Shown one piece after another: positions 43,102 through 52,042 of a stretch of DNA of 64,000 bases. The stretch is taken from assembly GCA_951812575.1 (NCBI GenBank), contig OX638322.1:310001-374000 (forward strand), read 5' to 3'. The notes under the pieces are model-generated. The model was not told the DNA's origin and searched no databases. It saw nothing but the letters and a program-made list of their open reading frames with translations. The translations under genes were made by a program, and so were the position numbers. The first letter of the stretch is position 1. Every line of letters starts with the position of its first letter. The stretch comes from Candidatus Binatia bacterium (GTDB lineage Bacteria > Desulfobacterota > Binatia > Bin18).

Positions 43102-43572
43102 GTGTTTCGCGGAAGTTTTGAACATACTATTGACGAGAAAGGCAGGGTCAGTATCCCCTCGAAATTTCGAGAGATATTGGTCGGACGGAACGATGCTCGA
43201 CTGATTGTCACAAAATTTATCTTGGCCTCCTTCCGCTGTCTCGATGTGTACCCCTATGCGGAATGGGAAAGCTTTGAGCAGGACCTGAGGAAAAAGCCCC
43301 GTTTTGATCAAAACTTCTTAAAAATCGAGACCTTTTATCTCTCCAACGCTCAGGAATGTGCCGTTGATAAGCAGGGCCGTATTTTGATTCCCCCGCTCCT
43401 CAGAGAATATGCCAGCCTGAAGAAGGACGTCATGTTTGCCGCCGCGCTTGAGAAATTTCGCATATGGGACAAGGTGGTATGGCAAGAATTTAATGAAGAG
43501 TCTGAAAAAGATCTTGCTCAAAACCCACGATTGTTCAGTAATTTGAACGCAGGTATGGCAGCAGACATATAG
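43102..43572 (+). CDS. mraZ: Transcriptional regulator MraZ
   Basis: 156 residues from GTG 43102, the start that gives the family N-terminus (VFRGSFEHTIDEKGRVSIPS). The second AbrB-like half has NAQECAVDKQGRILIPPLLR. MraZ forms a ring-like oligomer and represses dcw transcription by binding TGGGN repeats, which are present upstream (43063-43087). The basic C-terminal portion is slightly longer than in E. coli. First gene of the cluster, 28 bases before rsmH. Confidence 0.93.
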   Translation: MFRGSFEHTIDEKGRVSIPSKFREILVGRNDARLIVTKFILASFRCLDVYPYAEWESFEQDLRKKPRFDQNFLKIETFYLSNAQECAVDKQGRILIPPLLREYASLKKDVMFAAALEKFRIWDKVVWQEFNEESEKDLAQNPRLFSNLNAGMAADI

Positions 43573-43600
43573 AAACAGGTTCAAGACGAGCAGAGCCCCC

Positions 43601-44647
43601 ATGCACGCAGCATCCCTCTTTTCAGACTCAATTCAGCCCATCCAAGCGCCCGGGCACATCCCTGTCATGCTGGAGCAGGTCCTCTCCTTTCTGCAACCCT
43701 GTCTTGGCGGTGATATTCTCGACGGGACGCTCGGGGGGGGCGGACACGCCGCAGCGCTGTTGGCAGCCGGCCGTGGAAAAGGCCGGCTGCTGGGGCTTGA
43801 CCGTGATCCGCGGGCGCTGCTGGTCGCGCGACAACGGTTAGCGCCGTTCGTCGGTCAGCATATCACCCTTCATGCGAATTTCAGCCAAGCGGCGGCTGTC
43901 CTGCGTCAGTTGGGATGGGCAGGGGTCGATGGCATACTCCTTGACCTGGGTTTTTCCTCACTCCAGGTCGAAGACGGGGAGCGTGGCTTTAGTTTTTTAC
44001 GCCCAGGGCCGCTCGATATGCGGATGGACCAAAGTGGCGGGCAGAGCGCCACTGATATTGTCAATGCTTCCAGTGAAGAAGAATTACACCGTATTCTCCG
44101 AGAATACGGAGAAGAGCGGGCGGCCAGAGCGATTGCCCGGGCAATCCTCCAGGAACGTGTACACGGGCCGATCACAACGACAACGACTCTTGTGAAAATT
44201 ATCGAGCGCAGTGTCCGCCGGCCGGCCCGTCATCGGCGGCATCGAAGGAGGAAACATGTCTTACACCAGCCAAAGATGGACACGTTTCCTCTTCGGGTCC
44301 ATGCGGCTACACAGACCTTTCAGGCCCTGCGCATCGCAGTGAATCAGGAACTCCAGCACTTAGCTGTATTCTTACAGGAGGGATATACCTTGCTGCGGCC
44401 TGGGGGGCGTATGGTGGTACTCGCCTACCACTCGCTTGAAGATCGTCTGGTGAAAACCGCTTTCCGGCGCTGGGCCTCCGCCTGTATCTGTCCACCCCAA
44501 CTCCAGGTCTGTGCCTGTGACTGGGAACCGCAGGTCCGGGTGTTAACCCCCAAGCCGCTGACACCGACCGGCCAGGAGGTCATGGAGAATACGCGGGCGC
44601 GGAGTGCGCGCCTGCGCGCAGTGGAGCGATGCGAAGGAGGAGGATGA
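43601..44647 (+). CDS. rsmH: 16S rRNA (cytosine-1402-N4)-methyltransferase with palindromic-element insertion
   Basis: 348 residues. SAM-binding start GHIPVMLEQVLSFL ... DGTLGGGGHAAALL, then DGILLDLGFSSLQ, RGFSFLRPGPLDMRMD and the C-terminal VLAYHSLEDRLVKTAFRRWA. Relative to relatives, an extra stretch of about 17 residues (positions 215-231, RRRKHVLHQPKMDTFPLR) lies between the basic linker and the conserved VHAATQTFQALRIAVN. It is encoded exactly by palindromic element copy C. The frame is kept, so the enzyme is probably functional. It methylates C1402 in the ribosomal P site. The stop overlaps the ftsL start region (ATGATG). Confidence 0.93.
   Translation: MHAASLFSDSIQPIQAPGHIPVMLEQVLSFLQPCLGGDILDGTLGGGGHAAALLAAGRGKGRLLGLDRDPRALLVARQRLAPFVGQHITLHANFSQAAAVLRQLGWAGVDGILLDLGFSSLQVEDGERGFSFLRPGPLDMRMDQSGGQSATDIVNASSEEELHRILREYGEERAARAIARAILQERVHGPITTTTTLVKIIERSVRRPARHRRHRRRKHVLHQPKMDTFPLRVHAATQTFQALRIAVNQELQHLAVFLQEGYTLLRPGGRMVVLAYHSLEDRLVKTAFRRWASACICPPQLQVCACDWEPQVRVLTPKPLTPTGQEVMENTRARSARLRAVERCEGGG
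44244..44294. repeat. Palindromic element, copy C (inside rsmH)
   Basis: Arms GAAGGAGGAAACATGTC and GGACACGTTTCCTCTTC; 13 of 16 core positions pair. The loop is about 4 bases shorter than in the ftsA copy, so the right arm is read in a different frame while the gene frame is preserved overall. Confidence 0.75.
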
Positions 44648-44919
44648 TGTGGAAGTTGCCCGGATGGGGTACGTATGGCGTGCTTGCGGCTGTGGGACTG
44701 GCCCTGGTCCTGTCCCACCTCTGGATTCGGCTCCAGGTGGTCTCTGCGGGGTATGCGCTTGCAGATACGCGACAGATCATCAACGCCTTGCAAGAAGAAC
44801 ACCACGCCCTCACGATAGAATGGGAAGCGGCCACGGCCCCCAGTCACTTGTCTCAGCTCGCCAGCGACCGGCTTGGGCTCGCTGTGCCTCGCCCCGAGCA
44901 GATCGTTATCCTGCCGTAG
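44647..44919 (+). CDS. ftsL: Cell division protein FtsL
   Basis: 90 residues from ATG 44647 (AAGGAGG six bases before). One transmembrane helix (YGVLAAVGLALVLSHLWIRL) followed by a leucine-zipper-like helix (RQIINALQEEHHALTIEWEA) and the terminal ASDRLGLAVPRPEQIVIL, typical of FtsL. It is an inner-membrane scaffold of the divisome with FtsB and FtsQ. Placed between rsmH and ftsI as expected. The product is short and poorly conserved in general; the position secures the call. Confidence 0.85.
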   Translation: MWKLPGWGTYGVLAAVGLALVLSHLWIRLQVVSAGYALADTRQIINALQEEHHALTIEWEAATAPSHLSQLASDRLGLAVPRPEQIVILP

Positions 44920-44928
44920 GAGGACCGC

Positions 44929-46899
44929 ATGTCGAGACGGATCGGTCTAGTGGCGGGGATGTTGGGATTGGGCCTGCTTCTTATTGTCGCCCGTCTCATC
45001 CACCTCACGGTGGTGCAGGGGGATACGCTCGCACAGCGCGCTGCCGGACAATACCGTCACCGTGAGACTGTGACGCCACAGCGTGGTGCTATTGTTGATC
45101 GCAACGGACGGCGGCTGGCCTTTAGCGTTGGGGCTGAGTCCCTCTATGTCCATCCGGCAAAACTCCCAGCCGATGTAGATGACATGATTCCCGTGCTGGC
45201 CCGACACCTCGCTCTGCCCGCTCAACAGGTCGACGCCATCCTCCATTCCTCCAAGCCGTTTGTCTGGCTCAAACGTGGAGTCTTTCCCCAAGAGGCCAGT
45301 CAAATCAAATCACTCCACGTGTCTGGCCTTGACAGCAAAAGCACCCAGCGTCGGGTGTACCCGTACCGGACCTTAGCCGCCCCCCTGCTCGGATTTGTCA
45401 ACGTGGATGCGCAGGGTTTAGAAGGGATTGAGAAGGCGTATAATCACTATTTGCTCGGGCCAGTCAGCCACACCCTGGGGGAGCGCGACGGGCGTCAACG
45501 AGCAATCCTGATCCGTGGCGGCGGTCAGCAGCCTGAGACATTCCGCGTGCGTTTGACGCTGGATGCGACCCTCCAGTACGTGGCTGAGCACGAATTGGAA
45601 CGTGCCGTGCAACACACTCAGGCGGCGGCCGGGTCTGTGGTCATCCTTGACCCCCGGACGTTTGCCATTCTTGCGTTGGCTCAGCTGCCGACCTTCGATC
45701 CGAATGCGCCCGGAGATTTTCCACCGGATGCACGCCGCAACCGGGTGATCAGCGACTATTACGAGCCCGGATCGACGCTCAAGGCGTTGTTAGTGGCCAC
45801 CGCCCTGGATACCAAACAAGTCAGCGAAACGGACCCCATTTTTTGTGAACACGGGGCCTACCGGGTTGGCAGGCGTACGATCCGTGACGTCCATCCTTAC
45901 GGCGAGCTCAGCGTTGGCGAGGTCTTGACCAAATCGAGCAATATCGGCGCGGCAAAGATCGCTGCGCTGCTCGGGAAAGAGCGCTATCATGCCTACCTTC
46001 GGACCTTTGGGCTTGGACGAAAGACCGGTGTTGGTCTGCCGGGGGAGATCAACGGCAAGCTCCCGGCGCTCCAGGCCTGGTCGCGGTCCACACTGGTGAC
46101 AGCCAGCTATGGCTACGGGGTAACGGTGACTCCCTTACAGTTGGCCTGTGCCTATGCGGCGCTCGCCAACGGAGGGAGGCTCATGCGCCCCTATGTAGTG
46201 AGTGAAATCGTGAGCAACACAGGGGAAGTCGTCCACGCCAACGGTCCGACCCCAATCAGGCAGGTGATTCAACCCGAAACCGCACGGCGCATGCGGACCT
46301 TGCTTGAGCACGTTGTCGCGCCGGGGGGCACAGGCAAGCGCGCCCGCATTCAAGGGTTTCGAGTGGCGGGGAAAACAGGAACCACAGAAAAAATAGACCC
46401 CCGTGGCGGGTATTCGACGACCAGTCACATCGCGTCTTTTATTGGCATGGTTCCCGCCGACCAGCCTCGACTGGTGATTTTAGCGACCATCGATGAGCCC
46501 AAGACGGCCACCTATGGAGGAGCGGTCGCGGCCCCGGTGTTTCAAGCGATTGCCCGGCAAGCCCTGGCCTATCTTGGCGTCGCCGGCGGTGCGGGAGAAG
46601 GAACGGACCTCCAGGGGGCAGGCAGTCCGTCTTTCTCGACCGCCCAGTTCTCCGCTGAATCCACGTTTTCGTCCGACGCCTATCGTGCAACAGGGGATGA
46701 CTCGGTAGTCGCTCGCTCTGCCGATGACTTTATCGGGCTCAGTCTGCGGGCGGCCATGCGGAAGGCGGCGACGAACGGGCTTCATGTTGTTGCCCACGGG
46801 AGTGGCTATGTCACGGGCCAGAGGGTCCGCAATAAGGCGCAGACTGGTGAAGCGGTGTATGAACTCAGACTGGAAGCGGACGAGCGAGGTGTGATGTGA
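44929..46899 (+). CDS. ftsI: Peptidoglycan transpeptidase FtsI (PBP3) with C-terminal PASTA domain
   Basis: 656 residues. N-terminal membrane anchor, pedestal with RGAIVDRNG, and a transpeptidase domain with S282-T-L-K (active serine), SSN around 313 and KTGTTEKID. The last 60 residues (DFIGLSLRAAMRKAATNGLH ... AHGSGYVTGQRVRNKAQTGE) form a PASTA repeat, common in deltaproteobacterial FtsI and in SpoVD but absent from E. coli FtsI. It cross-links septal peptidoglycan in partnership with FtsW. Its TGA overlaps the GTG of murE. Confidence 0.93.
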   Translation: MSRRIGLVAGMLGLGLLLIVARLIHLTVVQGDTLAQRAAGQYRHRETVTPQRGAIVDRNGRRLAFSVGAESLYVHPAKLPADVDDMIPVLARHLALPAQQVDAILHSSKPFVWLKRGVFPQEASQIKSLHVSGLDSKSTQRRVYPYRTLAAPLLGFVNVDAQGLEGIEKAYNHYLLGPVSHTLGERDGRQRAILIRGGGQQPETFRVRLTLDATLQYVAEHELERAVQHTQAAAGSVVILDPRTFAILALAQLPTFDPNAPGDFPPDARRNRVISDYYEPGSTLKALLVATALDTKQVSETDPIFCEHGAYRVGRRTIRDVHPYGELSVGEVLTKSSNIGAAKIAALLGKERYHAYLRTFGLGRKTGVGLPGEINGKLPALQAWSRSTLVTASYGYGVTVTPLQLACAYAALANGGRLMRPYVVSEIVSNTGEVVHANGPTPIRQVIQPETARRMRTLLEHVVAPGGTGKRARIQGFRVAGKTGTTEKIDPRGGYSTTSHIASFIGMVPADQPRLVILATIDEPKTATYGGAVAAPVFQAIARQALAYLGVAGGAGEGTDLQGAGSPSFSTAQFSAESTFSSDAYRATGDDSVVARSADDFIGLSLRAAMRKAATNGLHVVAHGSGYVTGQRVRNKAQTGEAVYELRLEADERGVM

Positions 46900-48446
46900 C
46901 GTGGTTGCGGCAGCTCCTGCCCCTTGACGCATCCGGGTTCACTGACCCGGCGTTCCAGATTCACGGCTCGACCGATATTCCAATCGAGTCGCTGGTATAT
47001 GACTCTCGCCGGGTAACGCCAGGAGCGCTCTTTTTTGCCCTGCCGGGCACAAAGACGGAGGGGACGGCCTTTCTTGAACAAGCGCTCGACCGGGGAGCAC
47101 GGGCCGTTGTCGCTCCGCCAGATACGGCGGTGCCCCCGGGAGTGACCCTTATCACTTCAGAGCAGCCACGACGGCTCCTTGGGGCAGTCGCCGATCAATT
47201 TTATCAGCGACCGAGTGAACGGCTGACCCTGATCGGCGTGACTGGAACAAGTGGGAAAACAACCACCACGTATGTGTTGGAAGCCATAGGCAAAGCGCTG
47301 GGCTGGTCGGTGGGCGTGATCGGAACGGTGAACTACCGCTATGCAGATCAGGAGCGTCCCGCTCCCCTCACCACCCCGGAGGCGGTTGAACTGCAAGCGC
47401 TCTTATCCGACATGGTCAGGGCTGGAGTGAGTCATGTCATTATGGAGGTCTCGTCTCATGCCTTAGCCCAGGAGCGGGTCTGGGGCTGCCGCTGGAACGG
47501 TGGGGTCTTTACGAACCTCGGCCGTGACCATCTCGATTACCATCTGAATACGGCGGCGTATTTTGCCGCAAAGGCCCGGCTCTTTCGCGACGGTCTGGCC
47601 AGGTCGCCAAAACGCGGCTGCTTTGCGGTCATCAACGCGGATGACGCCTGGGGCCAGAAACTGCTCACGGAGCAATTTGCCTATCCCGTGCTGAGCTATA
47701 GCCTCCATCAGCACACAACGGTCTCGGTCCGGCACGTCAACTATAGTTTGACTGGCGTCCGGGCGGAGTTGCAGGTTGGACAAGAGACACTCTCCGTGGC
47801 GTCGTCTTTGATTGGTGAGCCGCACGTCTATAACATCCTTGCGGCCGTCACCGTGGCGCATGCCCTTGGTGCTCCACTCAAACAGGTGAGTGAAGGGATC
47901 GCTCAATGTCGCCGGGTTCCGGGCCGGCTCGAAGCCCTTTCGGTCGGACGACAATTTGAGGTCTTCGTCGATTATGCCCATAAACCCGACGCCCTGGAGA
48001 AGACGCTGGCCGCCTTGCGGACTCTGACCGCAAAGCGGCTGATCACCGTCTTCGGTTGCGGCGGAGATCGGGACAGGGGCAAGCGGCCGCTGATGGGCGA
48101 AGTCGCAGGCCGTTTGAGTGACGTGGTGGTTCTCACCTCGGACAACCCCCGAACCGAAAACCCGGACCAGATATTGACGGAAACGGAACCGGGGCTCAGT
48201 CGGACTGGGATGACCCATGAGGAGTCCAACCGGATGAGGGGAGCGGATATTCTCACCGGCTCGTATATGGTCATTGCCGACCGACGCAGCGCTATCCGAC
48301 GGGCGCTGGACGAAGCCCAAGCGGGCGATGTGGTCGTCATTGCCGGCAAGGGACACGAGGATTATCAGATTATCGGCACGACGCGCGCTCATTTTGATGA
48401 TGCGGAAGAGGTCCGGCACTATCTGTCGGTGGAGGGCTGTGCGTAA
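46896..48446 (+). CDS. murE: UDP-MurNAc-tripeptide synthetase (meso-DAP adding)
   Basis: 516 residues from GTG 46896, overlapping ftsI by four bases. ATP loop [31 protein letters not shown] with the carbamylated-Lys/His region, and the substrate motif S-D-N-P-R-T-E-N-P, whose DNPR marks meso-diaminopimelate specificity. It adds the third residue to UDP-MurNAc-L-Ala-D-Glu. Normally murF follows, but here the next gene is mraY. Its stop TAA overlaps the mraY ATG. Confidence 0.95.
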   Translation: MTWLRQLLPLDASGFTDPAFQIHGSTDIPIESLVYDSRRVTPGALFFALPGTKTEGTAFLEQALDRGARAVVAPPDTAVPPGVTLITSEQPRRLLGAVADQFYQRPSERLTLIGVTGTSGKTTTTYVLEAIGKALGWSVGVIGTVNYRYADQERPAPLTTPEAVELQALLSDMVRAGVSHVIMEVSSHALAQERVWGCRWNGGVFTNLGRDHLDYHLNTAAYFAAKARLFRDGLARSPKRGCFAVINADDAWGQKLLTEQFAYPVLSYSLHQHTTVSVRHVNYSLTGVRAELQVGQETLSVASSLIGEPHVYNILAAVTVAHALGAPLKQVSEGIAQCRRVPGRLEALSVGRQFEVFVDYAHKPDALEKTLAALRTLTAKRLITVFGCGGDRDRGKRPLMGEVAGRLSDVVVLTSDNPRTENPDQILTETEPGLSRTGMTHEESNRMRGADILTGSYMVIADRRSAIRRALDEAQAGDVVVIAGKGHEDYQIIGTTRAHFDDAEEVRHYLSVEGCA

Positions 48447-49522
48447 TGCTGTACGCCTTTCTATACGCCCTGCATACGACCTACTCCGGGTTTAACGTCT
48501 TTCGCTATATTACGTTTAGGACCCTGTTAGCGGGCTTATTGGCTCTGAGCGTTTCCTTTATCCTCGGACCCTGGCTGATTGCGCGCCTGACCGCGCTCAA
48601 GGCGGGTCAGCCCATCCGCTCAGATGGACCTGCGGCGCATCTGAGTAAAGCGGGCACCCCCACCATGGGCGGGACGTTGATTCTCTTCTCTCTCACCCTC
48701 GCGACCGTCTTGTTGGCAGACTTAACCAATCCGTATGTCTGGTTGGTGCTGGGCGTTACCATCGGTTTTGGCTTAATTGGATTTCTCGACGATTACAAAA
48801 AACTCAGCCAGCAGGACTCGGCCGGTTTACGTGGAAGGTATAAACTCCTCGCGCAATGGGTGATTGCCCTGGCAGCGGCCTGGTGGCTGTTTGCCCAGCC
48901 GGGCTTTGACACCACGCTGACCATTCCCTTCCTTAAAGACGTTCGGCCGGCCCTGGGCTGGTGGTATATCCCCTTTGCCGCCTTCGTGGTGGTAGGAGCC
49001 TCGAATGCGGTCAATCTCACCGATGGTCTGGATGGCTTAGCCATTGGGCCGGTGATGATCGCTGGAGTGACCTATGCCATTTTCACCTATGTGAGTGGGC
49101 ATAGTGGAATGGCTGAATATTTACAGGTGCCCTATGTGGCGGGCTCCGGGGAGGTGGCCGTTTTCTGCGGAGCCCTGGCTGCCGCTGGGCTGGGCTTTTT
49201 GTGGTTTAACGCCTACCCGGCCCAGATGTTTATGGGTGATGTGGGCTCCCTCTCCCTCGGGGCAGCGTTGGGTATTGTCGCGCTGATCAGCAAACAGGAG
49301 ATCGTTTTGGCGGTCGTGGGTGGCGTTTTTGTGATTGAGGCAGCCTCGGTCATCTTTCAGGTGAGCTCGTATAAATTGAGACGGAAACGCATCTTCCGCA
49401 TGGCTCCGCTGCACCACCATTTTGAGTTGCTGGGCTGGCCGGAACCGCTGATCATCGTCCGTTTTTGGATTGTTTCCATCATCTGTGCGCTGGCGGCACT
49501 GAGCACGCTCAAACTGCGCTGA
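48446..49522 (+). CDS. mraY: Phospho-MurNAc-pentapeptide transferase
   Basis: 358 residues with ten hydrophobic spans. Family motifs [24 protein letters not shown] (catalytic Asp pair), [30 protein letters not shown] and the C-terminal [15 protein letters not shown] (histidine loop). It makes lipid I from UDP-MurNAc-pentapeptide and undecaprenyl phosphate. Directly coupled to murE (TAATG). Confidence 0.97.
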   Translation: MLYAFLYALHTTYSGFNVFRYITFRTLLAGLLALSVSFILGPWLIARLTALKAGQPIRSDGPAAHLSKAGTPTMGGTLILFSLTLATVLLADLTNPYVWLVLGVTIGFGLIGFLDDYKKLSQQDSAGLRGRYKLLAQWVIALAAAWWLFAQPGFDTTLTIPFLKDVRPALGWWYIPFAAFVVVGASNAVNLTDGLDGLAIGPVMIAGVTYAIFTYVSGHSGMAEYLQVPYVAGSGEVAVFCGALAAAGLGFLWFNAYPAQMFMGDVGSLSLGAALGIVALISKQEIVLAVVGGVFVIEAASVIFQVSSYKLRRKRIFRMAPLHHHFELLGWPEPLIIVRFWIVSIICALAALSTLKLR

Positions 49523-49532
49523 GAAAACGAAG

Positions 49533-50879
49533 ATGAACCTGACGGAGAAAACTGTACTGATCATTGGCCTGGGACGAACGGGGGAAAGCGTGGCGCGTCG
49601 TGTCCTTGCTCACGGCGGCCACGTCCGTATCGCAGACAGCCATGCCGATACGGCCGCAGCAGCACACACCCAGTTCGATATGGAAATCCGCTCGGACGAC
49701 GACGCGGACGGGCTCCTGCGTGGGGTGCAACTCGTGATTCCCAGTCCTGGTGTGCCGGCGACCCATCCCCTGCTCAGGGAAGCGGTCCGGCGACGGATTG
49801 CGGTGCAGAGTGAAATCGAGTTGGCCTATCGGCTTCTGCCCTGTCCGGTTGTGGCCGTCACCGGCACGAACGGGAAAAGCACAACGACGGCCCTCCTCGG
49901 AGAGATGATCCGGCAGTCCGGCCAGGAGACCTTTATTGGCGGGAACCTGGGGACCCCGCTGATTGACGCTGTGGGAACAGCCTGTGCGGTTGCGGTTGCC
50001 GAGATTTCCAGCTTTCAACTTGAATGGGTCGAGCAGTTCCGTCCACAGATTGGTGTCTTCCTCAACCTGAGTGAGGATCACCTCGATCGCCACGGCAGTT
50101 TTGAACACTATGGCCGGACCAAGCGGCGCTTATTTGCTCAGCAGCGGCGGTCTGATTGGGTGGTCATGAATCGAGACGACACTCACGTCCAGGCGTTATG
50201 TCAGGGGCTCTCCGGACGGCTGTTTTCTTTTGGCTGGACTCCTGTGACCGGAGACCAGAGCGAGGGAGTCTGGCCGGCGAAAAAAGAGCTGGCGGAGACC
50301 CTCGTCCTTCGCCACGCCGGCCGCGAGATGCGCTATGCGATTGATGACATCCAGCTCCGTGGGAGGCATAATATTGCCAACGTCATGGCCGCGGTGAGTG
50401 CGGCAACGTTGTGGGGGGTTCCTCCGGCGGTCATCCAGACCGTCTTAGCCTCTTTTCCTGGCCTACCGCACCGGCTTGAACTCGTCGCGAAGAAAAACGG
50501 GGTGGCCTATATCAATGACTCCAAAGGGACGAATATCGACGCCGTGGTCCAGTCGCTCAACAGTTTTTCCGAGCCGGTTATTCTGCTGGCTGGCGGGGTG
50601 GAGAAAGGCGGCGATTATCGTCCCCTTCGAGAGGTCGTTCAGACCAAGGTGAAAAAGCTCATTCTCTTTGGCCAGGCCCAGCGCTCTTTATGCACGGCCT
50701 TGGGACAGGATACCGAGACACTGCTGGTCGAGGCGTTGGACGAGGCGGTTCAGGCGGCCCACCGGGGAGCCCGAGCGGGGGATATCGTCCTCCTCTCTCC
50801 GGCCTGTGCGAGTTTTGATCAATTCCAGAACTATGTCCAGCGGGGGGAAGCGTTCCGGTCCTACGTTGAAGCGCTATGA
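49533..50879 (+). CDS. murD: UDP-MurNAc-L-alanine:D-glutamate ligase
   Basis: 448 residues. Rossmann-like N-terminus VLIIGLGRTGESVARRVLAH, ATP loop VAVTGTNGKSTTTALLGEMI, VAEISSFQLEWVEQFRPQIG, NLSEDHLDRHGSFEHY, and NDSKGTNIDAVVQSLNSF in the C-terminal domain. Cytoplasmic; adds D-glutamate. Lies 10 bases after mraY. Its stop TGA overlaps ftsW's ATG. Confidence 0.97.
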   Translation: MNLTEKTVLIIGLGRTGESVARRVLAHGGHVRIADSHADTAAAAHTQFDMEIRSDDDADGLLRGVQLVIPSPGVPATHPLLREAVRRRIAVQSEIELAYRLLPCPVVAVTGTNGKSTTTALLGEMIRQSGQETFIGGNLGTPLIDAVGTACAVAVAEISSFQLEWVEQFRPQIGVFLNLSEDHLDRHGSFEHYGRTKRRLFAQQRRSDWVVMNRDDTHVQALCQGLSGRLFSFGWTPVTGDQSEGVWPAKKELAETLVLRHAGREMRYAIDDIQLRGRHNIANVMAAVSAATLWGVPPAVIQTVLASFPGLPHRLELVAKKNGVAYINDSKGTNIDAVVQSLNSFSEPVILLAGGVEKGGDYRPLREVVQTKVKKLILFGQAQRSLCTALGQDTETLLVEALDEAVQAAHRGARAGDIVLLSPACASFDQFQNYVQRGEAFRSYVEAL

Positions 50880-52042
50880 AGATGCTTGACGACATACTCT
50901 CCGGGCGGTTCACAGACGCCCAAACCGCACAGCCGATCCGGCGTGGTCCGGTTGACTCATGGCTGCTCGGAGCGGTGCTCCTGCTGCTCCTGAGTGGGGA
51001 GTTGTTTGTCTTGAACACGACGTATTTTCATGCGTTTGACCGTTTCGATGATGCCTATCTGTTTGTGCGGAAACATAACGTCGCCTTAGTGATCGGCGGT
51101 CTTGGCTGTCTCGTGGCCCTGACGCTCCCTTCGACAGTATTCCGCACCCTTGCCTATCCGGCGTTAATCGGAGCGTTCGTCAGCCTCTGTCTGGTCTTGC
51201 TCCCCGGCTTCAGCCACGGCAACGTGCAGCGCTGGCTGTCCTTTGGCGCGCTGAATTTTCAGCCCTCTGAATTCGCCAAGGGAGCTGTCGTGCTCTACCT
51301 TGCTTATGCACTTACGAAAAAGGCGAACCGTATACATAGCTTTGTGTATGGCTTGCTCCCGCCGCTTTTGGTGGTTGGGTGCATCGTGGCGCTCATTGCC
51401 CTGGAGCCAGATTTAGGAGGGGCCGTATTCATCAGCCTTCTTTTAGCTGCTTTGCTTTTTGTTGCTGGCGCGCGGAGTCGGCATCTCGCCGTGCTGGCTT
51501 TCGTCGGGCTGCTGGGTCTCAGCTACGGAGTCCTGAGTGCAGACTACCGGACTGATCGTTTCTTGACGTTTCTGAACCAGGCGGCGGATTTACAGGGCGA
51601 GGGCTATCAACTCGATCAGTCCCGCCTGGCCTTTGGGGCAGGCGGGGTCTCTGGGGTTGGGCTCGGAGAGAGTCGCCAGAAGATGTTTTATTTGCCCGAG
51701 GCCCACACGGACTTTATTTTCGCCGTGATTGGCGAAGAAATCGGTCTGTGGGGTACCACAGGCATCGTTCTCCTGTTTGGTCTCTTTGGCGCTCGGGGGC
51801 TCCGGGTTGCGTCGTATCACCCAACACAGTTTGGTCGTTTACTCGCATTTGGCTGTACATTCCTGATCGTCTGTCAGGCCGGGATCAATATGGCGGTTGT
51901 CGTTGGCCTGCTCCCGATAACCGGACTGCCGCTGCCCTTCGTCAGCTACGGAGGGTCTGCGTTGGTCATCAGCCTTTTCTGTACTGGCATGTTGCTGAGA
52001 CTCTCGCGTGAAGTCCAACCGAGGGAGGATGCCCATGCCTAG
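50876..52042 (+). CDS. ftsW: Peptidoglycan glycosyltransferase/SEDS protein FtsW
   Basis: 388 residues, about ten membrane spans. It shows the SEDS pattern: RWLSFGALNFQPSEFAKGAV, ALEPDLGGAVFISLLLAALL, GEGYQLDQSRLAFGAGGVSG-VGLGESRQKMFYLPEAHTDF-IFAVIGEE, and LPFVSYGGSALVIS. With FtsI it forms the septal glycan synthase pair. Its last bases overlap the murG start. Confidence 0.95.
   Translation: MKMLDDILSGRFTDAQTAQPIRRGPVDSWLLGAVLLLLLSGELFVLNTTYFHAFDRFDDAYLFVRKHNVALVIGGLGCLVALTLPSTVFRTLAYPALIGAFVSLCLVLLPGFSHGNVQRWLSFGALNFQPSEFAKGAVVLYLAYALTKKANRIHSFVYGLLPPLLVVGCIVALIALEPDLGGAVFISLLLAALLFVAGARSRHLAVLAFVGLLGLSYGVLSADYRTDRFLTFLNQAADLQGEGYQLDQSRLAFGAGGVSGVGLGESRQKMFYLPEAHTDFIFAVIGEEIGLWGTTGIVLLFGLFGARGLRVASYHPTQFGRLLAFGCTFLIVCQAGINMAVVVGLLPITGLPLPFVSYGGSALVISLFCTGMLLRLSREVQPREDAHA

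Noticed and set aside
44140..44165. GGAACGTGTACACGGG in rsmH as an element arm
   Set aside because: It is a short local palindrome (GTGTACAC) without the A/G-rich arm ends of the family.
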